The notes beneath the pieces are model-generated. The model saw only the letters and a list, made by a program, of their open reading frames with translations. It made no database searches and was not told the DNA's origin. Positions 8,907-17,956 of a DNA stretch of 64,000 nucleotides are shown here, one piece after another. The translations under genes were made by a program, and so were the position numbers. The stretch spans positions 62,001 to 126,000 of the forward strand of contig NZ_PXYI01000001.1 in the NCBI RefSeq assembly GCF_003012735.1, written 5' to 3'. Each line of letters starts with the position of its first letter. The first letter of the stretch is position 1. This stretch comes from Allosphingosinicella deserti. GTDB taxonomy: Bacteria; Pseudomonadota; Alphaproteobacteria; Sphingomonadales; Sphingomonadaceae.

Positions 8907-8999
8907 GACCCGTACGGATTTCGGCGCATTAACGCTCCTCTGCTTCGGCCTTACCTGCAGCCTCACGAGCGGGCTTTAAGAATCGGTAAGGAGTTTGCC

Positions 9000-9758
9000 A
9001 TGACCAGCAGAAGCATTGTCGATGAAGTCGAAGGAAAGGTAGCAATCGTCACCGGCGCTGCGAGCGGTATCGGCCGCGCGACGGCAGAGCTGCTGCACGA
9101 GCGCGGGGCGAAAGTCGTCGCGGAGGACATCAGCCCAGAGGTCGAAAAGCTCGCGAGACCCGGGATCGTACCGCTCGTCGCCGACATCTCGCAGGAATCG
9201 AGCGCAATTGCTGCGGTTTCGCTCGCGCAGGAGCACTTCGGCAAGCTCGACATCCTCGTCAACAATGCCGCGCGGATCGTCTACAAGCCGGTCGTCGAGA
9301 TGAGCGTCGACGACTGGAACTGGGTGATGGAGACCAACGTCACCGGATCCTTCCTCCACTCGCGCGAAGCCGTGAAGGCGATGATTCCGAACAAGTCCGG
9401 GTCGATCGTCAACATCGCGTCTTACGCGTCCTACTTCGCCTTTCCGACCATTGCGGCCTACACCGCCTCCAAAGGCGCTCTCGCCCAGCTTACCCGAACC
9501 TTGGCGCTCGAGGTCGCCGAGCATGGCATTCGCGTCAATGCGATCGGCGCCGGCGATGTCGTCACCAACTTGCTGAACGACATCTTCGACGACGGGCCGG
9601 GTTTCCTCGCCGAGCATGGCAAGGGCGCTCCGATCGGACGGGCAGCGCAGCCCCGGGAAATCGCCGAGATCGTCGCCTTCCTGGCGTCCGACCGGGCGAG
9701 CTTCATCCTCGGCGCGGTGGTGATGGCCGACGGCGGCTTCAGCGTTCAGATCAAGTGA
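9000..9758 (+). CDS. Short-chain dehydrogenase/reductase (SDR)
   Basis: 252 residues, classical SDR. The nucleotide-binding motif TGAASGIG is at residues 18-25, NNA at 88-90, and the catalytic Ser141, Tyr154 and Lys158 (YTASK) are all present. The Asp following the second strand (EDIS, residue 43) suggests NAD(H) preference. TAAGGAG at 8986-8992 is a strong ribosome binding site for the ATG at 9000; an upstream in-frame ATG has no such support. It heads a plus-strand run with an ABM monooxygenase 10 bases on, two more SDRs and a metallo-beta-lactamase-fold hydrolase, which reads as a small catabolic or detoxification operon. Confidence 0.92.
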   Translation: MTSRSIVDEVEGKVAIVTGAASGIGRATAELLHERGAKVVAEDISPEVEKLARPGIVPLVADISQESSAIAAVSLAQEHFGKLDILVNNAARIVYKPVVEMSVDDWNWVMETNVTGSFLHSREAVKAMIPNKSGSIVNIASYASYFAFPTIAAYTASKGALAQLTRTLALEVAEHGIRVNAIGAGDVVTNLLNDIFDDGPGFLAEHGKGAPIGRAAQPREIAEIVAFLASDRASFILGAVVMADGGFSVQIK

Positions 9759-9768
9759 GGACGGGACG

Positions 9769-10062
9769 ATGGACAGGTTGATCAACGTCGCATTCTTCGT
9801 CGCCCGGCCGGGCCGGACCGACGATCTTGGTGCCGGATTGCTTGCGCTGGTGGAGCAGACCCGCGCCGAGGAAGGCTGTCTGCGCTACGAAATCTATCAA
9901 TCCAGCGCCGATCCGCACGGCTGGATGGTGCACGAAGACTGGCGTTCCCGCGCCGATTTCGACGCGCATATGAGCACCTCCTACGTCGCCGGATTCATGG
10001 CCCGTGTCCCGGAGCTATGCGGCGGGGATGTCGAAATCCGCCAATATGCCGCCCGCGCCTAG
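9769..10062 (+). CDS. Antibiotic biosynthesis monooxygenase (ABM) domain protein
   Basis: 97 residues, the usual single-domain ABM length. It begins with the strand INVAFFVARPGR, then EEGCLRYEIYQSSADPHGWMVHEDW, and DFDAHMSTSYVAGF, the family pattern in which the E.W and H residues line the substrate pocket. ABM proteins are ferredoxin-like dimers that oxidise quinol or polyphenol substrates without a cofactor. It follows the first SDR by 10 bases and precedes the second by 40, consistent with a joint pathway acting on an aromatic or quinone compound; that role is inference. Confidence 0.88.
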   Translation: MDRLINVAFFVARPGRTDDLGAGLLALVEQTRAEEGCLRYEIYQSSADPHGWMVHEDWRSRADFDAHMSTSYVAGFMARVPELCGGDVEIRQYAARA

Positions 10063-10102
10063 CGCGGTCGGCTCACCGGCACACCATTCAAGGAAACCGA
10101 AC

Positions 10103-10954
10103 ATGACCCAGGACAAACGGGTTTGGCTGGTGACCGGCTGCTCGAGCGGCTTCGGCCGCGCAATCAGCGAGCATCTGCTGCGGGAGGGGCACAAGGTGGC
10201 GGTCACGGCCCGCAAAATCGACGTGCTTGCCGATCTGGCGGAGCTTGGCGAGGCGCTGCTGCTGCCTCTCGACGTCGTCGATCCCGAGCAATGCAACAAG
10301 GCCGTCGCTGATACGATCGGCCATTTCGGCAGGATCGACGTGCTCGTCAACAATGCCGGGATCGGCTATTTCGCAGCCGTCGAAGAAACCGACGAGACGC
10401 ACGCCCGCCAGTTGATGGACGTGAATTTTTTCGGCGCGGCCAACATGATCCACGCCGTGCTGCCCGGCATGCGCCGCCGGCGCAGCGGGGCGATCGTCAA
10501 TCTCACCTCGATCGGCGGTCTCGCCGGGTTCACGGCGGTCGGCTATTACACGGCGAGCAAATTCGCACTCGAGGGCCTCTCCGAGACGTTGCGGGCCGAG
10601 GTCGAACCGCTCGGCATCAGGGTGATGACGGTGGAGCCAAGCGGCTTTCGAACCGCTTGGGCGGGCTCGTCGAACGAGACGCAGGCGCCGATCGCCGATT
10701 ACGCGCGGACGGCCGGCGCCGCACGGGAAGCCTATCACCAATCCGTAGGCCGGCAGGCCGGTGACCCGGCCCGCGCTGCGGCCGCGATCCACGACGCGAT
10801 CCTCTCGGCAAACCCGCCGCACCGGCTGCTGCTCGGCAACGAGGCATTCGACGTGGCGACGGCGAAAATCGCGCAGATGAAGACCGAGTTCGAAGCCTGG
10901 GAGCAGGTGGCGCGCGGCGCCGACTTCCCCGCGGCCGAGAGGGACGGCGCGTAA
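10103..10954 (+). CDS. Short-chain dehydrogenase/reductase (SDR)
   Basis: 283 residues. The glycine motif TGCSSGFG is at residues 11-18, NNAG at 83-86, catalytic Ser136, Tyr149 and Lys153. TGCSSGFGRAI and PSGFRTAWAG are typical of the retinol/17-beta-dehydrogenase-like subgroup, often annotated simply as oxidoreductase. ARKI after the second strand suggests NADP(H). AAGGAAA upstream supports the ATG at 10103 over the longer frame. It is the second of three SDR genes in the same operon-like run; the three are clearly different subfamilies, so they are unlikely to be recent duplicates. Confidence 0.92.
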   Translation: MTQDKRVWLVTGCSSGFGRAISEHLLREGHKVAVTARKIDVLADLAELGEALLLPLDVVDPEQCNKAVADTIGHFGRIDVLVNNAGIGYFAAVEETDETHARQLMDVNFFGAANMIHAVLPGMRRRRSGAIVNLTSIGGLAGFTAVGYYTASKFALEGLSETLRAEVEPLGIRVMTVEPSGFRTAWAGSSNETQAPIADYARTAGAAREAYHQSVGRQAGDPARAAAAIHDAILSANPPHRLLLGNEAFDVATAKIAQMKTEFEAWEQVARGADFPAAERDGA

Positions 10955-10976
10955 GCGCGCGGCAGCCATCAGGAGA

Positions 10977-11753
10977 ATGAACATGCAACGTTTTCAGGGC
11001 AAGGTGGCGATCGTCACCGGCGGCGGTTCCGGGATCGGCGCCGCGATTGCGAAGCGGCTTCTGGAAGAAGGCGCGTCCGTGGTGATTTCCGGCCGCAATC
11101 GCGCGCGTCTGGAGAATGCCGCTGCAGAGCTGGGCGGCGGTGACCGGGTGGTGGCGCATCCCGCCGACGTGTCCCTTCGGGCAGACTGCGACTCCCTCGT
11201 CGATGTCGCTGCGGCCCGGTTCGGCCGGCTCGACACGCTGGTCAATGCGGCTGGAATGAACCTCGTCGGCACGGTCGACGAGACATCCGACGAGGATTGG
11301 CGTGCCTGCTTCGGCGCGGACGTGGACAGCATCTTCTACATGAGCCGCAAGGCACTGCCGCTTCTGCGCGAGAGCAAGGGCTCCATCGTCAATATCGGCT
11401 CGGTTTCGTCGCTGGGCGGCGGCTGGAGCCATGCCGGTTACAATGCCGCCAAGGCCGCGGTCGCGAACCTTACCCGCTCGCTCGCTTGCGACAATGGCCG
11501 GTACGGAGTCCGCGCCAACCTCGTATGCCCCGGTCTGACCGTGACCGGCATGGTCGACGAGATCATGGCCGATGAGGCCCTGCTGGAGAAAGCGTGGGAG
11601 CGGATCCCGCTGCGGCGCGCCGGACAGCCTGCGGAGGTCGCAGCCGCCGTTGCGTTTCTGGCCAGCGACGAGGCGCTGTGGATTACCGGCGCCACCCTTG
11701 CGGTGGATGGTGGTCAGACCTGCACGGACGGTGGTCCGGAGTGGGGCAAATAG
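10977..11753 (+). CDS. Short-chain dehydrogenase/reductase (SDR)
   Basis: 258 residues. TGGGSGIG occupies residues 14-21, the usual NNAG is NAAG at 90-93, and the active site is Ser142 or Ser144, Tyr155 and Lys159 (YNAAK). The C-terminus (ITGATLAVDGGQ) is typical of FabG-like SDRs. SGR after the second strand suggests NADP(H). CAGGAG sits directly before the first ATG at 10977, so initiation at the second ATG (10983, MQRFQG) is at least as likely; the difference is two residues. It follows the previous SDR by 22 bases. Confidence 0.92.
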   Translation: MNMQRFQGKVAIVTGGGSGIGAAIAKRLLEEGASVVISGRNRARLENAAAELGGGDRVVAHPADVSLRADCDSLVDVAAARFGRLDTLVNAAGMNLVGTVDETSDEDWRACFGADVDSIFYMSRKALPLLRESKGSIVNIGSVSSLGGGWSHAGYNAAKAAVANLTRSLACDNGRYGVRANLVCPGLTVTGMVDEIMADEALLEKAWERIPLRRAGQPAEVAAAVAFLASDEALWITGATLAVDGGQTCTDGGPEWGK

Positions 11754-11824
11754 GTGTGGCGGGCGGGGCGCGCCCCGTCCGCGGCAGATCTCGTTCCTGG
11801 GAGCGAAACCGCTTGGAGGTTCGG

Positions 11825-12793
11825 ATGATCAAGATGCTTGTTGCGACGCTTGGCGCGCTCGCGCTCGCCGGCTCGGCGGTCGGCTGGTCCGCGCCGCCGT
11901 CCCCGCCTCTTTCCGGCCATGCCGATTTCGCCCGCTTCAAGGTGGGCCGGTTCGACGTCTTCTCGCTTCGCGACGGCACGGTTCCGCTGGATGTCCATCC
12001 CCTGCTGAAGGGCATTGCACACACGGTGATCGACGCACGTCTGCGGGCGGCGGGAAAACCCAATCCGGTGCCGGTCTCGATCAACGCCTTTCTCGTCGAC
12101 ACCGGATCTCGGCAGGTGCTGATCGACGCCGGAGCGGGCGCGTTGTTCGGAACGCAGGGAGGGAGGCTGCTGCACAGCCTCGCCGCCGCCGGCTATTCTC
12201 CGGCGGATATCGACGATATTCTCCTGACCCATATCCATGCCGACCATTCGGGGGGCATCGCGATCGGCGGCCGGAGACTCTTCCCCAACGCGGTCGTCCA
12301 TGTCGGCGCCCAGGATATTGCCCTGTTCCTGGATCGGGAAGGCGATCCCGGTCTCGAGAGCTTTCATTTCGAACAGGCGCGGCAGACGATTGGCCTCTAC
12401 AGGGCGGCCGGCAAGCTCGCGACCTTTCGCGGCGGCACGCCATTGCTTCCGGGCGTCACTGCGCTTCCGACACCAGGCCACACGCCGGGGCACGCCTTCT
12501 ACCGGGTGGAGAGCGATGGCCAGAGCATCGAATTCTGGGGCGATATCGTGCATATCGGCCCGGTCCAGCTCGCCCACCCGCCGGTGACCATCACCTACGA
12601 TGTGCGCCAGGATCTTGCCCGCGAGCAGCGGCACCGGCAGTTCGACCGCGCCGTCCGCGAACGACGGCTGCTGGCCGCCCCCCATCTCGATTTCCCCGGC
12701 GTCGGCACGTTGCACAGGCGCGGACCGGGATATGACTGGCTTCCGGCCGAAGCCCTTGCGACGAAGGCAGGGGGTCGTCGGGGAGAGCTCTGA
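11825..12793 (+). CDS. Secreted metallo-beta-lactamase-fold hydrolase
   Basis: 322 residues. An N-terminal signal peptide (ATLGALALAGSAVGW) is followed by an MBL fold with the metal-binding motif THIHADHSGG, a third histidine in PGHTPGH, the bridging Asp in FWGDIVH, and a late His in APHLDFPG. This arrangement fits the AidC/quorum-quenching-lactonase and MBL-fold hydrolase group with two zinc ions, probably periplasmic. GGAGGT precedes the ATG at 11825. It is the last gene of the SDR run, 71 bases after the third SDR. A lactone substrate would fit SDR neighbours, but this is inference. Confidence 0.9.
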   Translation: MIKMLVATLGALALAGSAVGWSAPPSPPLSGHADFARFKVGRFDVFSLRDGTVPLDVHPLLKGIAHTVIDARLRAAGKPNPVPVSINAFLVDTGSRQVLIDAGAGALFGTQGGRLLHSLAAAGYSPADIDDILLTHIHADHSGGIAIGGRRLFPNAVVHVGAQDIALFLDREGDPGLESFHFEQARQTIGLYRAAGKLATFRGGTPLLPGVTALPTPGHTPGHAFYRVESDGQSIEFWGDIVHIGPVQLAHPPVTITYDVRQDLAREQRHRQFDRAVRERRLLAAPHLDFPGVGTLHRRGPGYDWLPAEALATKAGGRRGEL

Positions 12794-12796
12794 ACA

Positions 12797-12830
12797 TCGG
12801 CTCCGGCGCCTTCCGACCCGGATCGGAGCC
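12797..12830 (+). terminator. Hairpin after the SDR/MBL run
   Basis: Perfect 8-base arms CGGCTCCG and CGGAGCCG enclose a nested TCCG/CGGA stem, starting four bases after the hydrolase stop. There is no T-run, so it may slow rather than stop transcription by itself. Confidence 0.4.
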
Positions 12831-12947
12831 GTCGACACTCGTCGTCCACCTTGCACGCTTCATCCAGCGCCTCAACGAATCGTTTAGTGACCCCGCGCCC
12901 ACAGGCTGGGAGAACGGGCCCAAAGCAGGCGCAGGAAAGGATGTCGC

Positions 12948-14534
12948 ATGTTGGATGTTGGTGGTGGCGGTGGATCGAGCGTCGTCGAGTCGGCACGTGC
13001 GCAGCAACTCGCGCCCTGCCCTACCAAGGCGCCCGATCCGAAGGTCGAACAGGCGGTCCAGGAGACCGCACGCTTCGCGCAGGAATATCACGGCGACCCC
13101 GCTTATGTGATCCAGGAGACCATGGCCGATCCGGGGCTCTCCCAGGCGCAGAAAGACGAATATGTCGCGCGCGTGGTCGATCTCGCCAGCGGCTCCGACC
13201 CGTCGTTCCGGACCGAGGCCGGCGGGCTCGACGATCGCGCCCGCGGCGAGCTGGTGACAGCGCTCGAAGAGATCGGAGTCGCCTATACCGGCGCGGCCAC
13301 CCCGGAGCTTCGCGACCAGGTTACTGCCGCAATGGGGCGCAACGTGGATTCGGGGCGCCTCGGCGCCGATCAGATCTACGCGCTGGTCGATCCGTCGAAG
13401 AACGCAGGCTCCGACGGCGTGCGCCAGTTGCTGAGCAAGGTCACCGACGGCGCCTTGCTCCAGCAGGTCGCCTTCGACCTCCGCAATGCGGCTTCTCGCA
13501 ACGGCTACGACATCAACACGCAGGAGGGCACGCGCGGCGTGCTCGCGCTGACGGCTGCGGCCGATCTCGCCGGCATGGCCGCCGAGCACGGTTTTTCCGC
13601 CGCGGCCAACGGCATCGTGGCGCATGTCGCCGATCAGCCCGATCCGGCGCAGCTGATGCAGCATATGGATCGCCTGCCGATGAACGCCTACGGCACGACG
13701 CCGGCTGGCCGCGGCGGGTTCGACGCGATGGCCTCGGCGGTTGCCGGCACCGACAGGAGCCCCGACCAGGCCAAGGTCGACAAGGTGTTCAGCGCGATGG
13801 TCGACATGAGCGGCGAATCCGGGTCGCTCGATCGCTCCGCCGGGCTCAACGATCTCGGCGCCTATTTCGACCGCCATATCTCCCGGCTGAACCAGGAGGC
13901 GACCTACGCCGGAAGCTGGAACGATCGCGGCGACGCCAGCCCGCCCACGCCGCATCACTCGCTGACCGAGCGCTTCATGCGCAACGTGATGCTGAACAGC
14001 GAGTTCGACAACCGCGCCACCACCCAGAGTGCGATCTCGAACGAAATGACGCGGCTCGGCAAGATCGTGGGCGCCGCCCCCGGCGCACTCGCGCCGAACG
14101 AGGCGCAGCGGACCGAGGCTGCGATGCAGTTCGGCACCCTGCTCGGCTCGATGCAGGGCGCCGCCGCCGACTACGTCAATTCCAAGACCGACAGCAGCGA
14201 ACAGAAGATCGAAAACGTCCGGATGATCACCGACCTGCTCACCGATCAGGTTCTCGGCAAGACCGGACCGCTGGGCGAGGCGTTCGGCGGCACGCTGGTC
14301 GACAAATTCTGGGAGCATCTCGGCAGCAAGGCGACCGACGCCGCGGAAGGCGACGTCAACGCCGCCTTCGAGCAACTCACCAGCGTCGGCGAGGCGATCG
14401 ACCAGGCGATGACCCAGTCGCTCCGCACCAGCTATCCGGCGCAGACGGCCGACGAGACCAAGGTCAACGGACCCGGCATCATCGCCGATTACGAAACGTC
14501 GGTGACGACCCATCGGGCCAATCCGGTGGAATGA
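12948..14534 (+). CDS. Hypothetical 528-residue helical protein
   Basis: I do not recognise this family. The protein starts with a glycine-rich MLDVGGGGGSS, has one Cys-Pro (APCP) near residue 24, then about 500 residues that read as alternating amphipathic helices with few aromatic residues and no membrane span or signal peptide. AGGAAAGG precedes the ATG. Base composition and codon choice match the chromosome. It stands alone: neighbours are the SDR operon and a convergent ABC transporter. The absence of a signal peptide with a glycine-rich N-terminus is compatible with an intracellular protein or a substrate of a dedicated secretion system, but nothing shows which. Confidence 0.75.
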   Translation: MLDVGGGGGSSVVESARAQQLAPCPTKAPDPKVEQAVQETARFAQEYHGDPAYVIQETMADPGLSQAQKDEYVARVVDLASGSDPSFRTEAGGLDDRARGELVTALEEIGVAYTGAATPELRDQVTAAMGRNVDSGRLGADQIYALVDPSKNAGSDGVRQLLSKVTDGALLQQVAFDLRNAASRNGYDINTQEGTRGVLALTAAADLAGMAAEHGFSAAANGIVAHVADQPDPAQLMQHMDRLPMNAYGTTPAGRGGFDAMASAVAGTDRSPDQAKVDKVFSAMVDMSGESGSLDRSAGLNDLGAYFDRHISRLNQEATYAGSWNDRGDASPPTPHHSLTERFMRNVMLNSEFDNRATTQSAISNEMTRLGKIVGAAPGALAPNEAQRTEAAMQFGTLLGSMQGAAADYVNSKTDSSEQKIENVRMITDLLTDQVLGKTGPLGEAFGGTLVDKFWEHLGSKATDAAEGDVNAAFEQLTSVGEAIDQAMTQSLRTSYPAQTADETKVNGPGIIADYETSVTTHRANPVE

Positions 14535-14586
14535 GGGCGCGACGCGGCGCTGATTGCTGCGCAGAGAGCATCGCGGACGGCGTCGT

Positions 14587-15303
14587 TCAGGATCGCAGGA
14601 TTTCGATCATCCGCTGCTCGAACGCGTGCGGGTCGGCGCCGGCCGCCCGGAGCATGTCATGGCTCAGCGTCATCGCGATCTTGCCGCCGGCGAGCATCAG
14701 GCCGGTATCGCAGGCTGCGGCGAGCGTACCGAGATCGTGCAGCGCCGTGATCAGCGTCAGGCCGTCCTCGACCTGCTGCCGCAGCGCCCGCCGCAGGTCG
14801 AAGACCGCCACCGGATCGAGCCAGTTGAACGGCTCGTCGAGGATCACGAGCCTGTGGCCGCCCGCGAATGCCGCCGCGATCGCGACGCGCTGCCGCATTC
14901 CGGCCGAGCAGTCGCCGATCCAGCAATCGAGGAGCGCGCCGAGGCCCAAGGCGGCGTACACGGACCCTGTCCGCGCGCGGACCTCCTCCATCGTGCCGCC
15001 GACGCATTCGAGAACGTCGCGGACGCGCAAGGCATCGGGCAGCGTGTCGCCGGGAGGCGCGAAGCCGAAGCGCGCCGCCCGGGCCGCACGGTCGGCAGCC
15101 AGCTCTTGGTCCTCGATCCGGCACGATCCGCCGGCGAACGGCAGACGTCCGGCAAGGGCCCGAAGGAGGCTGGTCTTGCCGGATCCGTTGGCACCGATGA
15201 CCCCGAACCACGATCCTTGCGGCACCGAGAGATCGAGGGCCTCGACGACCGGCTGACCGCCTCGCTCGACGGTCACGCCGGAGAGGCGGAGGGCGGCGGT
15301 CAT
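14587..15303 (-). CDS. ABC transporter ATP-binding protein
   Basis: 238 residues. Walker A GANGSGKTS, a signature reading CSAGMRQR in place of LSGGQ, Walker B LVILDEPF and the switch His in ALHDL are present. This is the short ATPase type of ABC-2-like exporters. Its ATG overlaps the stop of the upstream membrane protein as ATGA, so the two are translationally coupled and almost certainly form one complex at the inner membrane. Substrate unknown; the pair looks like an exporter because no binding protein is present. Confidence 0.9.
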   Translation of the reverse strand: MTAALRLSGVTVERGGQPVVEALDLSVPQGSWFGVIGANGSGKTSLLRALAGRLPFAGGSCRIEDQELAADRAARAARFGFAPPGDTLPDALRVRDVLECVGGTMEEVRARTGSVYAALGLGALLDCWIGDCSAGMRQRVAIAAAFAGGHRLVILDEPFNWLDPVAVFDLRRALRQQVEDGLTLITALHDLGTLAAACDTGLMLAGGKIAMTLSHDMLRAAGADPHAFEQRMIEILRS

Positions 15304-16304
15304 CCGAGCAGCCAAGTCTTGGCGGCTGCCCGGCGGTGCAGATGCCAGAGGATGGCGAGGGCCGCGACTGGTAAAGCCGGTGGCAGCATGTACGCGGTCA
15401 GGATGAGCATTCCCGCGAAGACTGACACGAGCAGATCGGCAAATCGCCTGCCGTGAAGTCGGTAGGCGAGGATGCGCATCGTCATCAGGAGCAGCATGGC
15501 GCCGCACGCCGCGGCGACGATCCCGGCCGCCAGCGGACCGAGGATGAGCCAGGTGATCGGCACCGCCAGAAGGACGAACGGCAACATGCTTCGGCCATGG
15601 TGGGCGACGATCCGCCACGACCCTTGTCCGGCGACGGTCATGAACCGGACCGTTGGGTGGTCGACGCTGGTGAGCGCCAGCGTCGCAATAACCGCCTCGA
15701 TGCCGACGATTGCGATCCGGGCGTTGGAGGAGAGCGTGCCTGTCACGACCAGTGAGAGAAGCACGGCGGCGGCGGCGGTCATCCCGGCGCCGGGGCGGTG
15801 GAGCCATATCCTTATCGTCCATCCCAGGCGGACCTTGGCAAAGACCGCTCCGGACGGTGCGAGCATGGCTGTGAGGTGGGCTACGGCCGCACCGGCAAGA
15901 TAGGCGGGCAGGCTGACGATCAGCAGGGAGGGGCGGGCGATCAGCGTGATCGTCGCCAGGATCGCGACTCCGATTCCGTGCGCGGCGAGCCGATAGTGAC
16001 GGCCGGTGGAAGGGCGCAAGGCAAGGGCCGCGAGCAGGCCATCGGTGCCGTGGAAATGGAGACGCGCCGCAATCAGGCGTCCTGCGGCCACACCTGCGCA
16101 GGCTCCGCCACCAAGCGCCGCCCAGGCCCCGATCTGCCACGATCGACCTGCGAACCAGGCGTGCAAGGCCGCCAAGACGACGACGAGCATGAAGCCGGCA
16201 TTCAGCCGATCCCGCCGTCCGGCCAGGGCTGCCCGGGTCGCGTTGCGCGCGATCCGGCAGTCCAGGCGAAACAGGTGGCCGCGTCGGCCGTCAGAGGCAC
16301 CCAT
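15300..16304 (-). CDS. ABC transporter-associated integral membrane protein
   Basis: 334 residues with about eight to ten hydrophobic spans (for example MLVVVLAALHAWFAG, then AAAAVLLSLVVTGTLSS and LLAVPITWLILGPLAAGIVA). A basic N-terminus fits a cytoplasmic start. I cannot match it to a named permease family by eye, but its four-base overlap with the ATP-binding protein argues that it is the permease partner. The start at 16304 is the best available ATG; the first 20 residues are not strongly conserved-looking, so a start further in is possible. Confidence 0.75.
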   Translation of the reverse strand: MGASDGRRGHLFRLDCRIARNATRAALAGRRDRLNAGFMLVVVLAALHAWFAGRSWQIGAWAALGGGACAGVAAGRLIAARLHFHGTDGLLAALALRPSTGRHYRLAAHGIGVAILATITLIARPSLLIVSLPAYLAGAAVAHLTAMLAPSGAVFAKVRLGWTIRIWLHRPGAGMTAAAAVLLSLVVTGTLSSNARIAIVGIEAVIATLALTSVDHPTVRFMTVAGQGSWRIVAHHGRSMLPFVLLAVPITWLILGPLAAGIVAAACGAMLLLMTMRILAYRLHGRRFADLLVSVFAGMLILTAYMLPPALPVAALAILWHLHRRAAAKTWLLG

Positions 16305-16400
16305 CCGTACATCCTAGCCCGTGGCCGATCGTCCGCAATGCGATCGATCGATCGAACTCGATTGCGGGACGCGGACGTTTGGTGCGCTGCCGAGATCCGG

Positions 16401-17345
16401 TCAGCGGATGTTGTTCAGGCTTTCGATCGCGTCATTATATTCTTCGACCATGTCGTTCAGATTCTCGACGTCGCCGCTCTGCTTGAGGTCGCGGAATTTG
16501 CCGACCAGATCGGTAAGGTCGCCGGCGGCGCTCTCGTAGCTGGACGAGGGTGCCTCGAGCGGGGTCTTGGCGGCGGCCTTGGCGGCGGCATAGGCCGCGC
16601 GCTGATCGGTCAGCAATTTCTCGATCTCGCCGACCAGGGCGGTGCCGCGCGCGAGGATCTGCGGATTCTTGACGTCCTCGGGCTTGGCGAACAGGTCGAT
16701 CAGGCTCTCGGACCGTTGCACGGCGAGCTTGGTCGAATAAGCGAGGATGTTGCCGTCCTTCCTGAGTTGCTCGATTTCGACGGCGGCCCGGGCGTCACGC
16801 TCGCGCTTGAGGATCGTGTCGAAGCTCTCCGCGGCGGCGAGCGCAGCCTGGAATTCGGCGCGCATCGCCGCATCTTCCTGCTTGCCGCGGGCAAGCTTGT
16901 CCTCGCGATACGCCTTGCTGTCATAGTAGACCGAGAGCGCCTTCACGTGCGTGACGACCTTGTCGAGCGCGGCGATCAGGCCATCGCCCGCCTTGTCCAG
17001 ATCGGCCGGGCCGCCGGGCAGCGCGCGCCCTTCCTTGAGCTTGGTCAGCGCGGCTTCGAGCCAGCCGCTGCTGATCGAGACGTTGTCGGTAGGCGACTGG
17101 TTGGGGATGTCCTCCTTCGCATAATTTTCCGCCGTCTCCGGCAGGCCGAAGGTGCCGATCAGCTTGTTATAGCCCTCGGTATAGGCGTCCAGCTTGGCCT
17201 GTGCGGGATCCTTGCCCTCGGCCGTCGGCACGCCGGGAATGGCGCTGCTGGTGTTGCCGCCCGTGCCGGCTCCGTCGCAACCGCCGAGCGCGAGCAGAAG
17301 AGCGGGCGCCGCAAGAACGAACAGCCGGACCTTGTCTTGAAACAC
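16401..17345 (-). CDS. DUF3829 (YiiG-like) lipoprotein
   Basis: 314 residues from a GTG at 17345, chosen because GGGAG lies eight bases upstream and the protein then starts with a lipoprotein signal (FVLAAPALLLALGGCDG) whose lipobox cysteine is residue 23. A flexible Gly/Thr-rich linker follows, then a helical domain with YTEGYNKLIG and a conserved alternation of long helices to a C-terminal MVEEYNDAIESLNN, matching DUF3829 proteins such as YiiG. It is probably anchored to the periplasmic face of the outer membrane. Function unknown; it is not tightly linked to either neighbour. Confidence 0.82.
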   Translation of the reverse strand: MFQDKVRLFVLAAPALLLALGGCDGAGTGGNTSSAIPGVPTAEGKDPAQAKLDAYTEGYNKLIGTFGLPETAENYAKEDIPNQSPTDNVSISSGWLEAALTKLKEGRALPGGPADLDKAGDGLIAALDKVVTHVKALSVYYDSKAYREDKLARGKQEDAAMRAEFQAALAAAESFDTILKRERDARAAVEIEQLRKDGNILAYSTKLAVQRSESLIDLFAKPEDVKNPQILARGTALVGEIEKLLTDQRAAYAAAKAAAKTPLEAPSSSYESAAGDLTDLVGKFRDLKQSGDVENLNDMVEEYNDAIESLNNIR

Positions 17346-17539
17346 CCCTAATTCTCCCGCTTCTGGTGAAAGATCATCGCTTCGGAATGGTCGTTTATGG
17401 ACAATCTCCTGCAGTGACAACGGCTTTGAATGGTCGGTCTGCAAGTGTCTGGAGGCAAAGGAAAACTGCGGCTCGGATCAGCTTTGCCTACGCTCGCTCG
17501 CCATCGGTTCAGGAGACCTGCGGCAGGCCGGCGGCCCAC

Positions 17540-17947
17540 TCAGAAGATCTGCACACTGCTTCCGGGCCGGGTCCGATAGGATTCGAGCCGCGAGGTGAGG
17601 GTGCCGCAGTGGAGCTCGAGCTTGTGGCCGTCCGGATCGAGACAATAGAGGGATTGGCCCTCGCTTCGATTGTCCTTCCAGATCGGTGCATGGGCCCGGA
17701 CGCGCCGGGCGAGGGCCTCGAAATCGGGTGGTGCGACGTCGAAGGCGAAGTGCGTGTAGGTGGCGTCCGGATTGCCGGTGACGTGATCGTCGCGCGACAG
17801 GCAGAGCCAGAGGCTTCCCGCTTCCAGATAGGCGCCGTCATCCCAGCGCGCGCGCAGGGCGAAGCCGAGCAGATCGACGTAGAAAGCGGTCGACGTGTCG
17901 AGATCGCGCACCGCGAGAGTGAGGTGATTGAGGCCGCGAACCTGCAC
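17540..17947 (-). CDS. fosA: Fosfomycin resistance glutathione transferase, FosA family
   Basis: 135 residues, the same length as the Pseudomonas FosA enzyme. The match to the family is close and includes the metal ligands His8 (GLNHLTLAV), His66 (YTHFAF) and Glu111 ([10 protein letters not shown]), the Lys91/Ser95/Glu96 region (WKDNRSEG) used for potassium and glutathione binding, and the substrate-side GSLWLCLS. FosA adds glutathione to the epoxide of fosfomycin in the cytoplasm, dependent on Mn2+ and K+. It lies 10 bases after the stop of the upstream GNAT-like gene and is probably co-transcribed with it. Codon use matches the chromosome, so it looks resident rather than recently acquired. 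Confidence 0.93.
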   Translation of the reverse strand: MQVRGLNHLTLAVRDLDTSTAFYVDLLGFALRARWDDGAYLEAGSLWLCLSRDDHVTGNPDATYTHFAFDVAPPDFEALARRVRAHAPIWKDNRSEGQSLYCLDPDGHKLELHCGTLTSRLESYRTRPGSSVQIF

Positions 17948-17956
17948 GATTGGGCC

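Noticed and set aside
12591-14513. A 640-codon antisense frame over the 528-residue hypothetical protein
   Set aside because: The plus frame has a good ribosome binding site and balanced composition. The antisense frame is low complexity and crosses into the MBL-fold gene.
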